Shown here in pieces: positions 10,647-25,241 of a stretch of DNA of 64,000 nt. Numbering within the stretch: the stretch's first letter is position 1; the number at the start of each line of letters is the position of its first letter. The DNA lies in NCBI RefSeq assembly GCF_000264995.1, contig NW_006767433.1, forward strand, positions 3,165,521 through 3,229,520, in the 5' to 3' direction. Origin of the DNA: Punctularia strigosozonata HHB-11173 SS5. Lineage: Eukaryota > Basidiomycota > Agaricomycetes > Corticiales > Punctulariaceae. Position numbers and translations under genes: made by a program. Under the pieces are notes generated by a model. That model searched no databases and was not told the DNA's origin. It saw nothing but the letters and a program-made list of their open reading frames with translations.

Positions 10647-13600
10647 TCACTCAATCTCGATGTGATCTCTCTTCCACATGTCAAACATTACTTCCCTGAG
10701 CTCGCGGGCAATGGCAGCAGAAACCTGCCAGGGAACCGCGTTCCCGATCTGCCGATGCATCTGCAGGCAGCCGTTAGATTTGGTGGCCCATTATCCACCA
10801 TGCTTCACTCACGGTCTTCACATATTCCGTCTTTCCGACTTTCTCTTCATAGTTCTCACTGTCACTGTTTTCCTCGTCCTTTTCTTTGCACTCTGCGGCG
10901 ACAAAATGAAACCGGTCCGGGAATCCCTGTGAACGTGCTAGTTCGCGGACCGTGACTATGCGTTTGCACTAAGAACGCGACAATATTCTTATAAGTCGAT
11001 GATCTCCTCTTGAACTTTTCACGTACATAAGGGTGAAGGACCCAAGACTGCTTTGCAGTTGGTAGAACATTGGTGACGGTCGCGTTAAAGTGGCTATCCT
11101 TGTCGAGCCTGCCATACATGCCTAGTGTAATGATATGTTACTACTCAAAGAACAATATCAGTGTGGGTAGAGTACAGGAACAACTACCTCGTGGAAGCCC
11201 TTTACGCGCCATTGAAGAACTATGATGTGCAAACATCCATTCCCAGAGCTCTTGAGGCAAAGCTTTGAGAGTGGTTAACACCCCAAATTGTTGAAATCAG
11301 AAATTGAGGCAGAATGTCATACATTTGTAGTCCTTTCCTGGCTCCAGTGGAATCCACCATACCCTATAAATTATCATATGAGAAGGAGGTGACAGTCACA
11401 TAACCAATACATCTGGACCTCTCTGCAGTTGCCAGTGGCAATGGCAGTGTGAAATGTTGTAGGTCGTGCTCTGGTCTCATGCCAATTCTGCATCTAAAAA
11501 GCATTTAAGCAATACACTATCTGGTCAACAATTCTATGGGCACCTGTATTGGTATGCTGTGTGTGGTGCATGGTCATAGCGCTCCTTGTCACTGCAATCT
11601 TTACCATTGGGGCCCCAATAATTGCAGGTGCTGTCACAATGGCAACTTTCAAACCCAGCTTCACGTCTTTTTCTGATTTCTGCCTTCTGTACATCAGTTA
11701 GTGGTGGTGTACGTAAGGGTTTTTGGCTAGCATGGTAGGTGAGCCACCATTTTTGAGCACACATATATATATCCAAAGCTTACTAATCCCATCGCTTTAG
11801 GTCACCAATAGCATCTTCGATAGATACCATAGGGTGGGGAGCTGTTCCTGGAGCAGTCCTTATAGGAGAAACCTCATCTCCTGGGACTCCATATGAGACA
11901 CGAATTCTCAGTGAATCATGTCCCTGAAAGGAATGTGTTGGTTGGGGGAGTTGAGGAAGGGGTAGTCCACTTTGGGCTGCTATCATGAAGAACCGAACAC
12001 GCAACTGTGGTGCTCCATAATGCCCTTGGAACATTGGTGAAATAGAGTTGCAGTGTCTACACTGAGTACTTACCTGCTTGCAGGAGCCCAAAGCGACATT
12101 GGTAACTGAGTGCTAGTCAGATCCAATGACCACCCATATGATGTCAACATCTCACTTCATCATTGTCAAGGCCCGGACAAGGAATTTCAAGCCACTGAGT
12201 GAGCATCTATAATGAGCACGTCCCTGGATCTGCACTCAAGAACATACCCCAAATCATGTCCTCCTGTCACCTTTTGTTCACTGGCAGGCATTGCATAGGG
12301 CTTGAAGGACAGAAATCCCCTAACATTTTCAAAAACACAGAACTTTGGCTTGAGGGTGTCAACCCAGCTAAGTGCTGTGAGAATCAAGTTGCTCTTGATA
12401 TCTCTTGAGTCTTTGAACCGGTTCAGGGTAGAATGTGGTTGGCTGATGTATAGCAGTGAATTTCTCTGTTCAACAAGGAGACAAAAGAATGCATACCAAG
12501 GAAAGCCTGTGATGAGGAGATCAAATTCTCCTGGTCTTGGAGGAGGAGGTAACTCTTGATTATCATGGATGCTCCGCAGGCTTTCACCTGGGTGCAACTT
12601 TCCATCACGGCTCTTGATTGCATGTTGTAAGACCAGGTTTGAGCATTGGTTATATACGGTTGTTTTTGGAGAGTTCTCTCTGGAATATTTCAGTGAGTAT
12701 GATTGTGGCACCAACCTGAGAGTAACATGCCTAAGAGCTTGAGCTGCGCTGGGAACAATCTCGACAGCCTTCTGCATTATCACACATCCTACCTCCTCCA
12801 TACCCAGTCCAAATGCACCACATCCTGCAAATGGATCAAATGCTCGAAGTGGTCGTGATTTAGAACAGAAAGACAAAAATTGTTTCTGGAAAATGTTGTG
12901 TTGTAAGCTGCATTCTCCACACTGTTGGATCCCCTCTAGTTCTCTACCATTGCACCACCTTGGCATTGAAATTTTTGCAAAGTGACGAGAGGCCCAGAAA
13001 TGATCTGGAGATAGATCAGTCCAGTTTTTTATCTCCTTCCTGCGTGATGCATCAAAGTGTGAAACATAGCAAGGGCGAAGGAGGTGTTGGATGTCCACTT
13101 CCTCTTGTTCATCACTGATGAATAGGTGTCTCTAATCTGAAAGTCATTTCGTGGCTAGTCTCTTTGTGGATCATACTGTACCTCATCCTTTAGAATTCCC
13201 TGCGGCCTGTCTTTGACATCACCAACTCGGCCTAAAAATCGGACCACCACGCTGAACTTCTGTTCGGTTCGGTATTGAGAGCTGGTGCGTTTCAGCTCCG
13301 TGATCTGCCCTATGTCACATGGACCGTCCGAAGTGCGGATGAGGACGAAGTCGTGCATATGGTACTTGTGGTTCATATATGCGAAGCCTTCAGGATCTTT
13401 CAGTTCCTTCGCGGTCTGCTGCTCATCCATCTCCTCTTTCTTGAGACACACCAGGCAGTTATGAGGTGGTGGAGCAGAGGTACACTCTTTATAATAGTCT
13501 GGTCCGATGTCGGTGTAGGCGGCAGTCTCCAGGTCAAACATCATGCTGCGGTCTGTCAGTGATGACATACTTCGGGGGCTACGATCGAACTCACCGACAG

Positions 13601-15194
13601 AAGAATCTTCTTGATATCTCGGGTTGGAGATCTTTATGCACAATCATGGCGCCTAGCACGAATTTGAAGGGAAAATCGTCGCAGATCTCGGTGAGGAAAA
13701 GCTCGTAAGGATGAGACACACTGCCCATCAACGTCTCGACGCCAGCCTGATACCATTGAATATGGAACATATCACGTTCGATATTGATTGATATGATCCG
13801 CGCGAACCTGCGTATACAGTATGTCACTTAGACAACGTCAGGGTAGAACGCCACTTACCAGCAGTAGTCCGTCATTCTTGCATCGGACGGAAGCTCATCC
13901 GGCACGGGTACAGGCTGAGCTTTCTCTTTGCCCCATTGTCCTTCGGGTACGATGATAGTATCTCCAACCTAGAGGCGGCCAGATTACTATGACTTTAACC
14001 TGTAGTAGGACAGGGAGTTACCGAGTATTCCACTTTATCAATCATGACCCGCGAAGCGTAGTATCCTTTCCTGTCAAGCCAATCTTCTTTCCTGTTTTCG
14101 CAGCGACCAGGTGGGGGGTTATGTATGCGCTTCACAAGCTCTTTCAGTCGCTCGCGTTCGCGAATATCAATGCGCCGCTGGAGCCCTTGCCGAGGAGTTT
14201 CCTCTGCCACAGATCGCCCGACCATTTCGAAGTCGTCGAGGAAGTATTTTTTGGCCAACGAGTAGATCAGGGGGGTTACCGTGGTTTTCTGGAGGTTCTC
14301 TGTTTTCAAGACTGCAAGATCTTTGTTGCCCGTCAGTGCAGTGAGATCAGGAGGATCACGTTGAATGACGGAGCGGAGTAAATTCGCGCGACGTTCCCCA
14401 GTGTTAAATAGTTCGTACGTTGTCTCATACAACGGCGACGGCCTTCCCAAGACGTAAACGGCGTAAGGCGTCTCCACGCAAAACTCCCTATATGCGTAGA
14501 ATAAGCTGTCTTGTACTCAGAATTAAGGACACAAGAGAGACAACATACAAAACATGATGAACCTGCCGCGTCTGAACCTTCGACGGATTCTTCAACCGGA
14601 TCAGCTGTTCGCTGTCAATGTCGTCTTCTTGGCCAGCATCTTCCTCGTTGAGGACGATAGATGTAACCAGGCCCACCGCGTCTGCCCTGAAGGACGACGT
14701 CGAGTTGTCGTCTACAAGAACGACCAGCCCATGAACAGACCCAGGATCGAAGAAGGTGAACTGATCCAACGTGCAGTATGGTTTTCTGCTACGAGATGTA
14801 GGTTTTCTGCTTTCCAGACCGTCGACGTCTGCACCTGAAAGAGCGTGATAGATCTCTTCCGATATCTCTTTCTCCGTCGGGCAGTAGTAGGCTGACAAGC
14901 CAACAATTATCAGCTATCTCAAGTGCATGCCGAGGATGCCTGTGCTAACCTTGCTGCGCCTGTGCAGGCGGTCGAATTTGATCCAATCCCAACTGCAAAA
15001 GGCACCAGGTCGGTTCAATGCCCGAGGCAGGCCAATCAACATACCTCCGCATCCTCTTTCTCTCGCTTTCGCTTGCGTGCGGCTCGACTTTCCACACTTG
15101 GATCATAGGTCCTGACTTCCCTCGCAAGAGAACGGTCTTTCGTATCTTCATCCGGATAGGACACCTGAAATGCGGACGGGCGGGGTGGTGGCAT
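10647..15194 (-). CDS. DNMT1-type DNA (cytosine-5) methyltransferase
   Basis: A large multi-exon gene encoding a maintenance-type CpG methyltransferase. The start at 15194 gives MPPPRPSAFQ. In order: a region resembling the replication-foci domain (YCTLDQFTFFDPGSVHGLV, about 14.5-14.9 kb), two BAH domains (about 13.6-14.0 and 13.15-13.5 kb; VGDTIIV, YELFLTEICDDFP, HMHDFVLIRT), and the catalytic domain. Methylase motifs: FDPFAGCGAFGLGMEE (I), GFPCQPHS (IV; the catalytic Cys codon is split by an intron), FENVRGFL (VI), QLRVRFF (VIII), RELARSQGFPDRF and RQIGNAVPWQVS (IX/X). The stop is at 10647-10649. All motifs look intact. A 51-nt intron at 12680-12730 has a GC donor and is also open in frame. 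Base composition of the catalytic part differs sharply (see separate entry). Confidence 0.9.
11110..13140. other. CpG-depleted block inside the DNA methyltransferase gene
   Basis: Across about 2 kb I count only about 25-30 CpG dinucleotides, well below what the base composition predicts, and the text is rich in TG and CA. Sequence on either side, including the same gene's N-terminal exons (above 13.15 kb) and last exons (below 11.1 kb), has CpG at the usual high density of this window. The block covers methylase motifs I to VIII and part of the target-recognition region. Coding frames and introns remain intact. Confidence 0.75.
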
Positions 15195-15691
15195 GATCGG
15201 GCAAGTACTCGGGTACGATCGCAGGACGTGACACAGTGAAGTGAGTACTGTACAACTGCGGCGCCCTACGACGCGGCAAGCAGCTGAGGGCGCCACAATC
15301 TGTCGAGTATTATTGGTTTACGCCCATCGTATATTCGGGTGCTACACGGGAACAAACTACTACAGGAGGATCTGCAAGGAGTATCACTACACGGTGGAGA
15401 GATTAATTAGCGTCTCGATCCTACGAGGAAAATCGGTCCGTGAATCCATCAAGAGGCTAGCCACAATACTGAAGGGTATAACGTCGAGTGGCGCGGCGTG
15501 GATACATTCGATTTCTTTCTTCGTTGGGAGCGTCTAGGCGATGATGTGGGCAGGGAATTCAAGCAAGCACATGTGTTACAGCTGCCAAGGTATCTCGATG
15601 CAACAAGGATAATGCACACCTCTAAGGCAAAGCATAACACCATGTCATATATGCCACCAGTGCTTGAAGACGCGAGATGGCCGTCTGCAAA
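15195..15691. other. Region upstream of the methyltransferase gene and after HOG1
   Basis: About 500 bases holding the promoter of the minus-strand methyltransferase gene and the 3' UTR of the minus-strand HOG1 gene. No further gene recognised. Confidence 0.5.
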
Positions 15692-17495
<1,804 letters not shown>

Positions 17496-17940
17496 CACCC
17501 GGTAACGGTATGCAGGAGAGGGGAGGGTCGGACAGCGGGCGGGGGGTCGATAGATGAAGTTAAGATGGAAGGGCCGGTGCAAATGGCCTCTGCGGCTGAG
17601 GGTAAGCATGCTATGACGTCGTTGCAGGCACGGCTCTCACATCGATACTCGCCTTCGTCCCCCCGAGTTCGTTGGACCTTCGCGTCGGGCGGTGGCTGGC
17701 GGTCGAGGACGTCGCTCGACAACGGGAGATCGCAATTCGCAACCGCTCTCGAACCCGGTCGAGGACGCGTCCACCACCCACTTTGCAGCAGGTCCATCTC
17801 TGTGCCACATCTTCTCACGGTCACTGGCGCAGCCGATCTAACCACATCGTACAAACTACCGACAAGACAGCATAGCGAGAAAACAAACAACGACCATGTG
17901 CGGATCGCTCAGGTCTCCCACCGAGAGAACCAGAAAACAG
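17496..17940. other. HOG1 promoter and EXO84 3' region
   Basis: About 445 bases, GC-rich, between two minus-strand genes. Open frames here are chance products of high GC content. No gene recognised. Confidence 0.45.
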
Positions 17941-20742
17941 CTAGAACATGCCCTCCCGTCGAGGCACCGCCACAGGCGGCGGTCGATAGCCAGCAGATGA
18001 ACCATCGCTCGCAGCGCTCCCCGGTCTGGAGCGTGCGGCAGCTCGTTGCGGCCTCAGTACCGGACGTGTGGTCGGCACGGCCGGACCATCGGCGCCGAGC
18101 GCACTACGATCCCGGGGCATTGGCGGCACCGGCGACCGTATCCGCGGCGTGCGGCTCTCGCTGCTCGCGCTGCTGACCGACAGCGACGGCGACGGCGCGC
18201 GCGGTGGACGCGGCGCCTGCACCGGAGAGCGGACGGGGGACGGTGCCACCACCTTGGGCAAGGGCGCCGTGGAAGCCAAGGGTGACGACCGCGGAGGTGT
18301 GGACGACGCTTCACCGTTGCTTCTCGCCCTTGGCTCTGGCGAGCGGACGCGGATAGGTGTGGGCGCGGGTGTACGGACGGGACCCGATCGAGGCGGCGAA
18401 TGCCGTTTGACCACCGGCATTGGAGGCCGAATGACCTCCTTCTGGTCCTTTGGATGTTCCGAAAGGAGATCCTCTAGTAGATACCGGAAATCCAGCCCAT
18501 ATTCCTCCAGCAACTGACAGAAACGTGTTGATCGCGAGTAATAGTACGAATAGAGGGCGAACGGACCTTTTTGCTCTGAACGAATGCGATTCTCCTTGCT
18601 TCCGATACGATTTGGGGAGGTGCGTCGCTGGTATACACCTGGCGCCTGAACAGTTCCGCAAACGCTTCCATCTGATGCTTTGCCCACTCCACAAAGCCTA
18701 TGAGATGTCAGCCTGCTGCCGTTGCATGATGAGTCAGAATACTGACCGCTGGCCACTTCGTTTTCCTTGAAGCTGGCCAGGAACCAGTCCGCCGTGTGCT
18801 TCAATCCCGTGAAGACCACCACAGCAAGCTCGTTCACGTACATCTCCACGCTTCCCTCGAACCTGATGGAACGTACACGCTTACGCATCACCTCTGCCCG
18901 CGCATTCAAGAACGTGCTGCGTGCTGCGGGACCAGCATGTAGACGGACCAAGAGGGCGATCAAGCGCACGGCCTCGGACTTGCGGATGGTGGGAGAGGCC
19001 AGGGATGTTAGAAGGGCGGAGGTGAGAGAAGCTGTGAGCGTGGGTAGCTTGGCGGAAAGTGACGGTATAGTGGGCAGTTTCGTCTCGCCTGCGACGCGGA
19101 ATGAGCATGCATAATGAGACCAGGAACGATCACCGTTCACCTTCTTCGACCAGAGCTGCGGCCTTGTCCCAGTCACGGAGCGCAATAGCGACGGTAAGGC
19201 CATCAGAATAATCGCTGAGCCAGCGAGCGTCACGCTCGGCTTTCTCCTTCGCGGTGTCAGACATCCCGGCATTCCGCGCTAGCTCAGCCATCCAATCTGA
19301 AGCGGATCGATCCTACCGAGAATGGTCAGCACAGTGCTGAAGACAGGCGATGACAGAACTTACGTCGGCTCCTCCCCACATCGTCTTCCGCCGCTCGTGC
19401 TCGCCCTCTCGCTCTTTGCGCCTCTTGGTCGCTAGTTCGTCTGCGATATGTCTGAACTGCGCCAAAAGAGCCTTCTTATCCGCCGCCACCTCCGTCCTGT
19501 AGACATGCGTCTCCTTCCCATGACGAATCTTGAATACGTTTGTCATGGCTAAAGAACAATTAAGCCAAGCAAGCTTCACTGAGAGCCGGCGAACACCACT
19601 CACAAGCCGTGTCCTTCGTGTCCAACACCAACATCTCATTCAGTGGCCAGCATCTCTCAGCCACCCACTTTCCACCCCTTTCTGTTCCGCCTTCCTTACT
19701 TCCCCCATCACGCCCCTTCTTTCTCTTTGCCACTAAGACCGCATCATCCAGTAATACGAATCGCACTGCATGCGTGACCTTGTACGTCGCCGCATTCAAC
19801 GCCAGAATTCCGTCCTCCATCTCGGAAACGACATGGCGGCCGGGTATGGTCGGGACAAACTTGGTGCTGCCTTCGATCTGGGCGTGCAAGGACTGCATTT
19901 GGGAGGCGTAGAGCACGCGGAGATCAGCGACCGAGGAACGCACGTTGCGCCGCCGTTCTGAGACGCAAATCAGTCAAATTAATGCACTGGCGAAAGGGGA
20001 CAGTCACGTACCAGCAACGGAGGCGTTCTCGTCGATGTGAAGGAGCGACGGCATGTTACGCCATTCCGATAGACTGTCTTTCAGCTCGAGCATCTCGTTC
20101 TCCAAGGTGCTGATCTCCTTGGAGATGTGCACGAATTCTGCATAACTGTAGACCTGTCAGATACATCGGCACTCGAGTGAGACGGTACCGCTCACTTCTT
20201 AAAGACGTTCCGCTGCAGATCAGCGTTCGTTTCATCCTTCGTGTTCTGCAGCGAGGACTGAAGCGACTTGAGCTCGGCTTCGGTGGAGTTGGCGAGCTTT
20301 AATTTGAGGTCTATACGTCGGTTCTGAATGGCGTACGGCGTACGGAGATATGAGACGGAGAGCCCTTACAAGCGTCCGGATCAAAGTTCTTCTCGTCCAG
20401 CATCTTCATCTCCGCCGCCTTCTGCTCCTCTGCTCTTCTTCCTTTCCCTACTCTCAGGTCGCCCTCGCCGTCCTGTTCCGGACTGGTACTCCGCGTCGGG
20501 GCATACCCCATCGGCATGCTGGGCACCTCCGGGATGCCCTGCCCCCCGGTCGGGGCTGATATGTCGGCGTAGCGCATGGACATGCGCTTCTTGATCTTGT
20601 CGTCCACTCGAGACTTGCGGGCGGAGGCATCGCGCTTGGCCGGGCGGGCAGACTGGAGACGAGAGGTGGCGGACCGAGCGAGCGATCGGGCGCGGGAGGG
20701 CTCCCCGCGCTCGGGGGTCTTGCGCTGTCTGAGTGACTGCAT
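17941..20742 (-). CDS. EXO84: Exocyst complex component EXO84
   Basis: A subunit of the eight-part exocyst that tethers secretory vesicles at growing tips. The N-terminus (start 20742, MQSLRQRKTPERGEP) is basic and disordered with KKRMSMRYADIS. Next come LDEKNFDPDA and a coiled-coil (LKSLQSSLQNTKDETNADLQ) at about 20.1-20.3 kb. A PH-like domain follows (FVPTIPGRHVVSEMEDG, LNAATYKVTHAVRFVLLDDA). The C-terminal helical domain contains RKRVRSIRFEGSVEMYVNEL and HTADWFLASFKENE. After this comes a Pro/Ser/Arg-rich tail of about 150 residues ending RREGMF, longer than in yeast. Exons are joined by short introns such as the one near 19.58 kb. Confidence 0.9.
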
Positions 20743-21320
20743 GGTAGTATAGGCGCCCTCAACTTCGTAACGCGATTATGTGGGGGGGGACGTCTATGAT
20801 AACGTCGCGCCGATGTGTGATATGCAAGAGCTTGAGCGCTCGGTGCCGTTACTAGCAGCGAAGCGACGGGATCGGAACAGACGCGGAGGATCTGATTGCC
20901 TTGCACGGTCGACGAGAAGCCGTCGTAAGGGTATGCGGGGATATTGTCACCACGGCGTCGATTGCGGTTCCCAGCGCGGCGAGGGGCCAGTGCAGGCGAG
21001 GACGGCGAACGTTCGCGAGCCGATATAGCAGCAGGCCGTTCGGTGTGCTCCGTGCGTGCGGTCGTGGTCAAGAGCAGGCTGCAGGCTGCCTCCGTCGCAC
21101 CGACCGTCACCACCCCGGCCGCACACTCTCGCCGGCCTCCTTCACTGCCGCCGTGGACGACACAGCGTACTCGGAGGCGGACGCACGCGGCGAGTGGTCT
21201 GCGATGCGCTCATGTCCCGGACGAACTCTCTGACATCCGCCCGCGCGTCACACAGATTCTCTGCACCCGCCCGCCTCAGACGCGCGCTCGACGGCCCCAT
21301 CGCCAACAGCAACGCCCGCC
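20743..21320. other. Divergent promoter between EXO84 and the SKT5-like gene
   Basis: About 580 bases, GC- and CpG-rich, serving two divergently transcribed genes for secretion and cell-wall growth. No TATA box is obvious. Long open frames crossing the region reflect GC bias. Confidence 0.55.
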
Positions 21321-23061
21321 ATGTCCTACGACCACCAGCCTCAGGCCGCCCCCCGCCCGTACCCCAACGCGAGCCGCCGACCATCCCCCAGCTCCTTCAA
21401 CCTCGACCCGCGCCCCGTCTCCGAGTTCGGCGGCGGCGCCCAGTACGACCCCCGGCCTCCCTCCCAGTACGACCAGCTCCCCCGGCCCGCATCCCAGTAT
21501 GCCCTCGGAGCCTCGCAAGGTGCATCGCCCGGCTCCCGCCCGCCCCGGCCCCTCCCCCGACAGCCCCCGCCTCCGGGGGGCGCCAGTCCGCAGTACTACC
21601 CCGAGGACGACGACGTCGCCAGCCCCGACCAGGACGACTTCTACCAGTCGTCCCAGGGCGGCTACTCCCAGGACCAGCTCGGCATGGGCCCGCCCCCCGC
21701 GCGATCGTCCATGGCTCGCGACCGCGATTCGTCCGTGGGCATGCCCCCAGCCCCCATCCTCGACCACTCTCACCTCAAGCCCGGCAACCAGGCTGCGCTC
21801 CTCTCTCACGAACGCACGCTCGAGCTCTACCGCGCGAACGCCAAGAAGACCCAGGACCCCGACCTTCAGTTCGAGTTCGCCGTCTTCATGATCGATGCCT
21901 CCAAGACCCTCCCCGTGCCCGAACCGACCCCCGCCAACGTTATAGAGGTCGAACGGGCACTCGAGAAGCGCGAAGATCTCGTTAGAGAGGCTACGTCCCT
22001 CCTCAAACGCCTCGCCGACCGCGGCCACGCCGCCTCCCAGTACTTCCTCGCCGACTGCTACGCCAACGGTATAGGAACCACCAAGGGCAAGCAGGACTTT
22101 GATCGCGCCTACCCACTCTTTGTTCTCGCCGCTAAGCACGGGCACCCCGACGCTGCCTACCGGGCGGGCACCTGCTGCGAGAACGGGTGGGGATGCCGAC
22201 GGGAAAGCGCCAAGGCGCTCCAGTTTTTCCGCAAAGCGGCCGCAGCGGGCCACCCAGGTGCCATGTATCGTCTCGGAATAGCCGAGCTGAACGGCGAGCT
22301 CGGGCTCTCGAAGAAGCCCAAGGACGGGGTGCAGTGGCTCAAGCGTTCGGCGGAGCATGCGACGGCGGAGTTTCCGCACGCGCTGCACGAGCTCGCTCTG
22401 CTGCACGAACGGGGGATCAACAACGTTGTCTTCGTTGACTACGAATACGCGGCCGAGCTGCTGGCTCAGGCGGCGGAGCTGGGGTATGCCGCGAGCGCCT
22501 ACCGATTAGGAGAGTGCTACGAATACGGCAAGATGGGATGCCCGCAAGATCCGGCTCTTTCAATACACTATTACGTGAGCCGCTCGGACACCGAGATCGC
22601 AGCTCGCTGACAGTCCGTTCAGAACATTGCCGCGCAACAGGGCCATCGAGACGCATGTTTTGCGCTCACGGCCTGGTACCTTGTCGGGTCGCCAGGCGTG
22701 CTGCCTCAATCCGACACCGAGGCATTCCTGTGGGCGAAGAAGGCAGCCGATGCCGGTCTGGCCAAAGCCATGTACGCTGTCGGTTATTTCCTTGAAGTCG
22801 GCATCGGAACTCCCGTCAATCACGATGAGTGAGGTCTTCATATTGCGAGCTCACCTTCCAATACTCATGTTTGGGTCAAGGTCTATGCAATACTACAAGC
22901 GCGCCGCGGACCTCGGCGACCGTCGCGCTACACAACGGCTCAAGGGCGGCTCTATGCATCACCCGGGCGGCGCCGACGCCGTCGTGCACCGCGATGGCAC
23001 ACAGGATTCGTTTCAAACGGGGGCAAAGAATGGGAAAGACAAAGACTGCGTCATCATGTAA
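21321..23061 (+). CDS. SEL1-repeat chitin synthase activator (SKT5/CHS4-like)
   Basis: A regulator that in yeast activates and localises chitin synthase III. A Pro/Gln/Ser-rich N-terminus of about 150 residues (MSYDHQPQAAPRPYPNASRR) leads to RTLELYRANAKKTQDPDLQF and then a run of SEL1-like helical repeats (ASQYFLADCYANGIGT, GHPDAAYRAGTCCENGWG, GHPGAMYRLGIAELNG, LGYAASAYRLGECYEYG). Two introns, 22575-22622 and 22829-22880, join to AMYAVGYFLEVGIGT and SMQYYKRAADLGDRRA. The protein ends exactly in CVIM, a CaaX prenylation motif like that of yeast Skt5. This supports membrane attachment and confirms the exon joins. It is divergent to EXO84, fitting polarised wall growth. Confidence 0.92.
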
Positions 23062-23514
23062 ACGATACTCGGATCCCCCTCTGCTTCAGCCCCTGTGCAC
23101 GGACTACTGCATCTTTGTCAACCTCATCCCACTTTGCACTCGGAATGTTCCCCTTCCATCCTCTTCGCGCCCCACAAACGCTTCCGCATACCTTAGCTCT
23201 AACTATAGTCGTCAACCAACGCGGACACGATTTAGACCCGTCTCCGTGCATTGTATCATCCTAGCATCCTTCCGGAATACGAAAACCCGTTTATCAGGGC
23301 CTGTTATTGCGGTCAATGTCAACGCGGGCACCGGAACCACATGATGGGGTACGTGAAGGAAACATCGGTACGGTTGCTGCAATGCTCAGACTCGGAGTCG
23401 GGATGCCACCGGTCGTTTTTCGCACGCTCGCAGGTGCACCCCAGCCTCCGAGTCAGCGATCTAATCTCTTATATATACATGCTGCTTGCCTTTCGCCGAA
23501 CGTATGCATTAATC
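23062..23514. promoter_or_regulatory. Intergenic region with TATA-like promoter for DUS2
   Basis: About 450 bases. A TATA-like run (ttatatatacat, 23468-23479) sits about 40 bases before the DUS2 ATG at 23515. Otherwise no gene or repeat is seen. Confidence 0.5.
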
Positions 23515-25067
23515 ATGACCCGCCGTTCACTGTCCACATCGCCTTCTCCTCCGCCGCGGGCTCCAAAACGCGCTAGAACCGAGCGCGTCCTGACCCCTGA
23601 CGACTATAAAAATGGCGTCGTTCTTGCTCCTATGGTCCGCTCTGGCGCTTGTGCGTTCTACTGTTGTTGAACTACCGCAGTGTTGGATCTTGCTTTACGC
23701 CACTGTTCAGTGCCAACCCGGTTATTTGCCCTCAAGTACGGGGCATCACTTGTCTGGGGTCCAGAGATGGTGGACAAAGCCATACTACACGCCGAGAGGA
23801 CAGTTGACGGTAAGCATGGTATTTACGAGTACCGTGCTAACCCATGCTGAGCGAGCATGCAGAACGAACGGGGACCATTGTATACAGAGGTGCTGGCAAG
23901 CCCATGTTTACCACTCATCCCATCGAAAAGCCGTACTTCATTTACCAAATCGGCTCCGCCGACCCGGAGCTCGCCGTTAAAGCCGCAAAATTCGTCATGC
24001 AGGACGTGTCCGGCATCGACCTCAACTGCGGATGCCCCAAACCTTTCTCCACGCACGCGGGGATGGGTGCCGCCCTTCTCACCAATCCCGACCTACTTTG
24101 CTCTATCCTCACTGCGCTCAGGAGGGAGCTTCCGCCGGAGATATCAATTTCTGCGAAGATCAGACTACTTCCGAGTCAAGAGGACACGCTCAAGCTTGTG
24201 GAACGAATCGTGAATACTGGTGTCAACGCCCTGACGGTGCATTGCAGGACGCGGAATATGCGCCCGCGAGAACGGGCGCTGATTGAACGACTGAGAGAGA
24301 TTGTTGAATTCGTCGAGCGATTGGGCAAGGGCACTGCCGTTATTGCGAATGGCGACTGCACCAGTTTCGAGGACGCGAAGCGTGTTAGAGAGGTGACCGG
24401 TCCGTGATCCTCCCCATTAACCGTCCGCGACCTCTGATGAAGGCTTTCAGGTGCCCATTCGGTCATGATTGCCACTGCTGCAGAGGCGAATCCTTCAGTG
24501 TTCTCTCCTACTCCGCTCCAACATGTGGACCGAACCCTGATACCTCCGTATGTCCGCCTATCGAGGTGGCTCGACAACCACTGGTCGAATACCGCCTTTT
24601 GCATCCGGCAGTTCAAGTCGCCTCATCCTGGCGTCTCCAAAGCCGAGTACATGGCACGCAGCGAGATGGTTCGCGTGGCCAAATCTTACGATGATATGGA
24701 TGGATATGTTGACGGACAATGGGATGGCGAGGCAGTTTTCCGGGACATTGAAGACACACTCTCTCATAGGCCCGATTGGGTTTCGTGGTGGGACGTCAAA
24801 AGACCTGGAAAGGTCGATCTCGGTTCACTCGTCAGTGAGCAGCGGGCAAGCGCACAAGATCCCGAGCTAACCGCTCCAGAACCCGCGCTTTTGACGGAAA
24901 CATCATCGCTGCCAACTACTCCCCCGGACTTCCGACCCAACCCTGAACCTGTCGATTTGTGGGCACCGCGGCCGTCCGAGGGCAATCCTATACCTGCCCT
25001 TGTTGCTGGTAGGGATGAACCGACACCGACTCCTGGGGGTGAAGTCGGGGGTATCGTGGCCGTGTAA
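23515..25067 (+). CDS. DUS2: tRNA-dihydrouridine synthase 2
   Basis: A flavin enzyme reducing uridine 20 in the tRNA D-loop. Start MTRRSLSTSPSPPPRAPKRA, then NGVVLAPMVRSGALPTRLFA across the first intron, YGASLVWGPEMVDKAI, and GIDLNCGCPKPFS with the catalytic Cys. Next are NALTVHCRTRNMRPRERA and AVIANGDCTSFEDAK (phosphate-binding end of the barrel). The final exon (from about 24472) has the helical domain SRWLDNHWSNTAFCIRQFK, then a Pro-rich tail of about 80 residues ending GGIVAV. There are three introns; length and order match fungal Dus2. I see no double-stranded-RNA-binding domain, which animal enzymes have. Confidence 0.92.
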
Positions 25068-25241
25068 TCGGTGTGGTAATTCACATGCAGTAACCATATC
25101 CGAGTTACAGTCGAGAGTCTCAATGTCCATTAACACTACTCGGGACACCGACACATCACTGATCGTCACAACTTATGCTACAGGCGTGAATACATTGTAT
25201 CGTTACGTGGTGAAAGAAACGCGTCATTTTCGTTTCGAGTC

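Noticed and set aside
10862-13643. Several separate small genes or a pseudogene in the methyltransferase region
   Set aside because: All pieces join by ordinary short introns into one protein with every catalytic motif in order.
20944-21985. Long plus-strand open frames upstream of and overlapping the SKT5-like gene
   Set aside because: GC-rich Arg/Pro/Ser text in other frames of the real gene; no introns or motifs support them.
21276-22406. 376-codon minus-strand open frame opposite the SKT5-like gene
   Set aside because: Gly/Val/Glu-rich shadow of the SEL1-repeat coding sequence.
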